Below are positions 60,651-64,000 of a DNA stretch of 64,000 nucleotides, one piece after another; position 1 is the first letter of the stretch; every line of letters begins with the position of its first letter. The notes beneath the pieces were generated by a model. It had not been told where the DNA came from. It saw only the letters and a program-made list of their open reading frames with translations, and did no database searches. Source of the stretch: Asticcacaulis taihuensis (GTDB lineage Bacteria; Pseudomonadota; Alphaproteobacteria; Caulobacterales; Caulobacteraceae); assembly GCF_900100255.1 (NCBI RefSeq), contig NZ_FMTS01000010.1, positions 1 through 64,000 on the forward strand, read 5' to 3'. The position numbers were made by a program, and so were the translations under genes.

Positions 60651-60674
60651 AAAAGCAGCCCGAAGGCTGCTTTT
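60651..60674. terminator. Bidirectional intrinsic terminator
   Basis: AAAAGCAGCC pairs perfectly with GGCTGCTTTT over a four-base CGAA loop, with T-runs on both strands. It ends the gene at 60145 on the + strand and tRNA-Gly on the - strand. Confidence 0.85.
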
Positions 60675-60696
60675 GAAAATCAATCCGAGGAAGGAT

Positions 60697-60771
60697 TGGA
60701 GCGGGCGAAGAGGATCGAACTCTCGACATCGACCTTGGCAAGGTCGCGCTCTACCGCTGAGCTACGCCCGC
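60697..60771 (-). tRNA. tRNA-Gly(GCC)
   Basis: Read on the minus strand the sequence starts GCGGGCGTAGCTCAGCGG, has an anticodon stem-loop GCGACC-TTGCCAA-GGTCG with anticodon GCC, a T-loop TTCGATC and ends GCCCGC-TCCA, with CCA encoded. Acceptor, D, anticodon and T stems all pair. Confidence 0.97.
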
Positions 60772-60910
60772 TTATCCGTTGGCAAGTCCGTGTCCGAAGA
60801 CCGTGTCTCGCCGGGAGAGCGGCCTTATAGACGGAAGGCTGTTTTCATTGCAAGCGCCTTTTTTCGAAATCCTGTGAAAAACTTTTTGAGAGGAAAAAGG
60901 AAGCGAGATG

Positions 60911-60973
60911 CCCCACCACCCCGCCGACGCCGCAAGAGCGGCGCGGTCCCCCTCCCCGGCGGAGCCGGGGAGG
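60911..60973. repeat. Dispersed palindromic element, copy C (partial)
   Basis: The left outer arm CCCCACCACC (60911-60920), the GCGGTCCCCCTCCCC segment and one hairpin (CCTCCCCGGC with its complement) are present, but the right half is missing. It lies between tRNA-Gly and the 2-hydroxyacid dehydrogenase gene. Confidence 0.7.
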
Positions 60974-60981
60974 GGTAAGAG

Positions 60982-61968
60982 TTACAGCATTGCCGGGATA
61001 ACGCGGTCTGGCGGGCGGTGGCCGTCCTGGTGCGTCTTGATATTGAGGATTACCCGGTCGCCCATGTCCTGGCGCGCCTCGATGGTGGAAGAGGCCATGT
61101 GCGGCAAGAGGACCGCATTGGGCAGGCCGATCAGTTCCGGATTGATCGCCGGTTCGCGTTCGTAGACATCGAGCCCGACGCCGGCGATCAGCTTGGCGCG
61201 CAGCATGGCGGCCAGAGCCTGTTCGTCGACAATCTGGCCGCGGGCGGTATTGACCAGTATGGCGTGGGGCTGGAGCTTCGCCAGACGTTCGGCGCTGAGC
61301 AGGTGCTTGGTGCCCTCGCCGCCGGGGGCATTGATCGAGATGACATCCATGCGCGCCAGCATCTGGTCGAGGTCATCCCAGTAGGTGGCGCCCAGTTCAT
61401 CCGAGATCCGCGCCGAGACCGGCTTGCGGTTGTGATAGTGGACGCTCATGCCAAAGGCGCGGGCGCGACGGGCGAGGGCCTGGCCGATGCGGCCCATGCC
61501 GACAATGCCGAGGCGCTTGCCGAAGATGCGGCGGCCGAGCATGAAGGTGGGCGACCAGGCGGAAAATTCGCCCTTCTGCACCAGTTCGGCGCCTTCGACG
61601 AAGCGGCGCGACACAGCCATGATCAGGCCCATGGTCATTTCGGCGGTATCCTCGGTCAGTACGCCGGGTGTATTGGTGACCATGATGCCGCGCTCGGTGG
61701 CGGCATGGATGTCGATATGTTCGTGGCCGACGCCGAAATTGGCGATCATCTTCAGGCGGTCGCCGCAATGGGCGAAGAAGTCGGCATCGATCCGGTCATT
61801 GATCGAGGTGACCAGCACGTCGGTATCTTTGGCGGCCTCCAGAATCTGTTCCGGCGGCATCGGCGTCATGTGTAGCCACAAAGTGGTATTGAACAGCTCG
61901 CGCATACGCGTTTCGACCGCGTCAGGCAGCTTGATGGTAAGGACGACCTTGAGTTTTGCAGCGCTCAT
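60982..61968 (-). CDS. D-2-hydroxyacid dehydrogenase (glyoxylate/hydroxypyruvate reductase type)
   Basis: The 328-residue protein shows the NAD(P) loop GIVGMGRIGQALARRARAFG and the catalytic Arg (NTARGQIVDE), Glu (DVYEREP) and His (LLPHMASST) of the family. MIANFGVGHEHIDIHAATERGIMVTNTPGVLTEDTAEMTMGLIMAVSRR is typical of glyoxylate/hydroxypyruvate reductases. It reduces 2-keto acids to D-2-hydroxy acids in the cytoplasm. ATG 61968 follows AAAGG; the frame extends to 62118. Confidence 0.92.
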   Translation of the reverse strand: MSAAKLKVVLTIKLPDAVETRMRELFNTTLWLHMTPMPPEQILEAAKDTDVLVTSINDRIDADFFAHCGDRLKMIANFGVGHEHIDIHAATERGIMVTNTPGVLTEDTAEMTMGLIMAVSRRFVEGAELVQKGEFSAWSPTFMLGRRIFGKRLGIVGMGRIGQALARRARAFGMSVHYHNRKPVSARISDELGATYWDDLDQMLARMDVISINAPGGEGTKHLLSAERLAKLQPHAILVNTARGQIVDEQALAAMLRAKLIAGVGLDVYEREPAINPELIGLPNAVLLPHMASSTIEARQDMGDRVILNIKTHQDGHRPPDRVIPAML

Positions 61969-62184
61969 AAATGCCTTTGTTCGTTTTAAGTTATCGTCGG
62001 CGCCGCAGAATTCTTTCCCGAAACCCTGTGCCGCCGCCGGGCTTGGATGCCCGCGTATATCACTTGCTTGCCCGGTGAATTCACATTCGGTTAACCAAAT
62101 CTGAACCCTTGCGGGCAATCATGCGGGTCTGATATCTCCGGCCAGGCCGTGAAACCATCCCATCCCCACAAACATCAGTCAGAT

Positions 62185-62790
62185 ATGCGTCCGTCCGTGT
62201 TCACAGGTTTTTCCGACATAAACGTTTTCTCCCGGCCTTTTCAAGCGTTTTGGCGGTGCCGCGTGCTTATGTTAGCGGCGCTTGCGGCTTTGGGTGCGGG
62301 CCTCGTGAGCGGACCGGTTCATGCCGGGGATCAGGCTTTTGATACACCGTCAGGCCTCCAGGTGCCGCGCTGGGCCATGCTGCGCCGTAACGAGGTCTAT
62401 GCCCGCAATGGTCCCAGCAAGGACAATCGTGTCGTCTGGACCTATCGTCAGGCGCAGTTGCCGGTGCAGATCATTTCCGAAACGCGCGACTGGCGCCTAG
62501 TCTGCGATCCCGATGGCGGCGTCGCCTGGGTCAGCCGCACCATGCTTCAGGCGCAGAAAACCGTGCTCAGCCCGGCCGGACAGAAGCTTCAGATGCGGCA
62601 AAGTCCGGACGAAAAGGCCGATATCAAGGCCATACTGAAGCCGAGGGCACTGGCCTCCCTCGATAAGTGCAAAAAAGGTTGGTGCCGGATTTCAGCCGCC
62701 GGCCAGACCGGCTGGGTGCCGGAACAATCCCTGTGGGGCACGCAAACCGCCGCTGTCTGCAAGCGCCCGGATCCCTTCGCGGCACGCTGA
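62185..62790 (+). CDS. Secreted protein with two bacterial SH3-like domains
   Basis: A ~200-residue exported protein with a hydrophobic segment (VLMLAALAALGAGLVSGPVHA) and two SH3-like units: VPRWAMLRRNEVYARNGPSKDNRVVWTYRQAQLPVQII, then LQMRQSPDEKADIKAILKPRALASLDKCKKGWCRIS. A TGWVP motif follows. SH3b proteins often bind cell-wall peptides or metals. Four Cys could form disulfides. The start is uncertain: GTG 62149, ATG 62185 or a later ATG at 62269. It is divergent from the dehydrogenase and upstream of fabA. Confidence 0.8.
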   Translation: MRPSVFTGFSDINVFSRPFQAFWRCRVLMLAALAALGAGLVSGPVHAGDQAFDTPSGLQVPRWAMLRRNEVYARNGPSKDNRVVWTYRQAQLPVQIISETRDWRLVCDPDGGVAWVSRTMLQAQKTVLSPAGQKLQMRQSPDEKADIKAILKPRALASLDKCKKGWCRISAAGQTGWVPEQSLWGTQTAAVCKRPDPFAAR

Positions 62791-62937
62791 ATGCCCGATT
62801 AATCGACCATGATCGGTTCGTAATTCCCTCAAAAGGGTTGAGCCGGCGCGCCGCATCATGTAACGCATCATTTTTTAATGTTACACGCATTGGCGATGAC
62901 GGATTGGTCAGGTCGATGCCCCGGAGCCCTTTAACTG

Positions 62938-63456
62938 ATGACCGAACGCCCTTCCTCCTTTTCGTATGAAGACCTGCTGTCCTGCGGGCGCGGTGATATG
63001 TTCGGTCCGGGCAATGCACAACTGCCTGCCCCGCCGATGCTGATGTTTGACCGCATCGTCCAGATCAGCGAAACCGGCGGCAGCCATGGGAAGGGCTATA
63101 TCGAGGCGGAACTCGACATCAATCCGGACCTGTGGTTCTTCGCCTGTCACTTCATCGGTGATCCGGTCATGCCGGGTTGCCTGGGGCTGGATGCCATGTG
63201 GCAGCTCGTCGGCTTCTTCCTCGGCTGGAAGGGCAATCCGGGCCGCGGCCGTGCGCTCGGTGTCGGCGAGGTGAAGTTCACCGGCCAGGTGACACCCGAT
63301 GTCAAGAAAGTGACCTACAAGATCGATATGAAGCGCGTCATGTCGGGCAAGCTGATCATGGGGATCGGCGACGGGGTTGTCGAAGCCGATGGCAAGCTTA
63401 TCTATCAGGCATCGGGCCTGCGCGTCGGCCTGTTCGATGCCAGGGAACTGGGTTAA
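62938..63456 (+). CDS. fabA: 3-hydroxydecanoyl-ACP dehydratase/isomerase
   Basis: At 172 residues the protein matches FabA in length. It contains [30 protein letters not shown] with the catalytic His71 and the [15 protein letters not shown] block. It dehydrates 3-hydroxydecanoyl-ACP and isomerises the product to the cis-3 enoyl form, starting unsaturated fatty-acid synthesis. fabB follows 56 bases later, the usual partner in this pathway. Confidence 0.97.
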   Translation: MTERPSSFSYEDLLSCGRGDMFGPGNAQLPAPPMLMFDRIVQISETGGSHGKGYIEAELDINPDLWFFACHFIGDPVMPGCLGLDAMWQLVGFFLGWKGNPGRGRALGVGEVKFTGQVTPDVKKVTYKIDMKRVMSGKLIMGIGDGVVEADGKLIYQASGLRVGLFDARELG

Positions 63457-63512
63457 GCCTCGCGCAGAAGAGGCCGTACGTATTGCTGCAGGACTAACAG
63501 GTAGGATATTAC

Positions 63513-64000
63513 ATGCGTAGAGTCGTGATTACAGGACTGGGGATTGTGTCTTCCATCGGCCTGGGCGCCGATGAGGTCACGCAGTCGCTGAAAGAGGCAC
63601 GCTCCGGCATCGTCGCCGCTGAAGATTACGCGCGTCTGGGGTTCAAGTGTCAGGTCCATGCGCCGCCGAAGGTGGATGACTGGCAGGCCCTGATCGACCG
63701 CCGCGCCGCGCGCTTTCTGTCGCCGGGCCTGGCCTACGGTCATATCGCCATGGAACAGGCGATTGCCTCTTCGGGCCTGGAAAAGAGTGATATTTCCAAT
63801 GAGCGTACCGGCATCATCTTTGGCGCCGGCGGCCCTTCCACCAGCGCCATCGTGGCGGCGGCGGATGTAACGCGCGAGAAGAACTCACCCAAGCGCATTG
63901 GGCCATTCGCCGTGCCCAAGGCCATGTCCTCCGGCCCGTCGGCCGTGCTGGCCACCTGGTTCGAGATTCGCGGCATCAACTATTCGATCTCTTCGGCCTG
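63513..64000 (+). CDS. fabB: 3-oxoacyl-ACP synthase I (3' end outside window)
   Basis: The frame from ATG 63513 runs off the window. It reads MRRVVITGLGIVSSIGLGADEV, then ERTGIIFGAGGPSTSAIVAAADV and RIGPFAVPKAMSSGPSAVLATWF, all typical of FabB-type condensing enzymes. The window ends two bases into the codon expected for the catalytic Cys (after NYSISSA). FabB elongates the cis-3-decenoyl-ACP made by FabA; their adjacency supports the unsaturated fatty-acid pathway. Confidence 0.95.
   Translation, partial: MRRVVITGLGIVSSIGLGADEVTQSLKEARSGIVAAEDYARLGFKCQVHAPPKVDDWQALIDRRAARFLSPGLAYGHIAMEQAIASSGLEKSDISNERTGIIFGAGGPSTSAIVAAADVTREKNSPKRIGPFAVPKAMSSGPSAVLATWFEIRGINYSISSA

Overview
The window is chromosomal DNA from an alphaproteobacterium, most likely a Caulobacteraceae member (Asticcacaulis- or Caulobacter-like). 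The evidence is indirect: high GC, two large TonB-dependent receptors of the Caulobacter/Xanthomonas type, many secreted glycosidases and esterases, a TadG-like pilus protein, hslVU, a neighbouring fabA-fabB pair, and dispersed GC-rich inverted repeats. No rRNA gene, complete insertion sequence or CRISPR array is visible. The genus is an inference; no database search was possible.

Layout. (1) 1-2484 is the right end of an accessory region: the C-terminal end of an RHS polymorphic toxin, an overlapping Imm8-like immunity gene, a structured noncoding stretch, a broken HEPN gene, and the 3' fragment of a tRNA-Thr gene that looks like the right attachment site of an integrated element. (2) 2990-11100 holds a TonB-dependent receptor followed by an unusual modification cassette: a small sulfotransferase, an Asp/Asn beta-hydroxylase-like protein, a TPR-sulfotransferase, a second hydroxylase-like protein and a purple-acid-phosphatase-like enzyme. 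(3) 11389-33441 is a plant-matter utilisation region: a GH2 glycosidase, a LysR regulator, a tight five-gene operon (CitMHS transporter, split AtuA, alpha/beta hydrolase, tannase/feruloyl esterase), a LacI regulator, two GH3 beta-glucosidases, a second TonB receptor and a type-B carboxylesterase. LacI-type operators lie between the divergent GH3 and TonB genes. (4) 33541-45663 is mostly housekeeping: creatininase family, acetyl-CoA synthetase, a GT39-like membrane transferase, AlkA-like glycosylase, a trypsin-like protein that seems to lack its catalytic residues beside a DUF350 membrane protein, RlmN, tandem secreted paralogues, YitT, MoeB/ThiF and DUF1275. (5) 45696-54043 carries hslV-small protein-GNAT-hslU, DUF3144, a low-molecular-weight phosphatase, endonuclease III, a second GNAT, an ATP-grasp protein, a PfkB kinase, a membrane protein and an Smr protein. 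(6) 54075-64000 carries a PAS/coiled-coil protein ending in a histidine-kinase dimerisation segment with no phospho-acceptor His and no ATPase domain, a Ca2+/H+ antiporter, a TadG-like protein, a divergent pair around a Fur-like box, tRNA-Gly(GCC), a 2-hydroxyacid dehydrogenase, an SH3 protein, fabA and the start of fabB.

How the genes fit together. Regions 2 and 3 each link an outer-membrane receptor with periplasmic or cytoplasmic enzymes. Region 3 reads as uptake and breakdown of glycosylated, esterified plant phenolics or oligosaccharides. Region 2 has no obvious substrate: two sulfotransferases and two 2-oxoglutarate-type hydroxylases next to one receptor suggest post-translational sulfation and hydroxylation of a protein or peptide, perhaps the receptor or its ligand. 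It is the most promising poorly described system here. Three copies of a 150-bp-class palindromic repeat sit between genes in the second half of the window.
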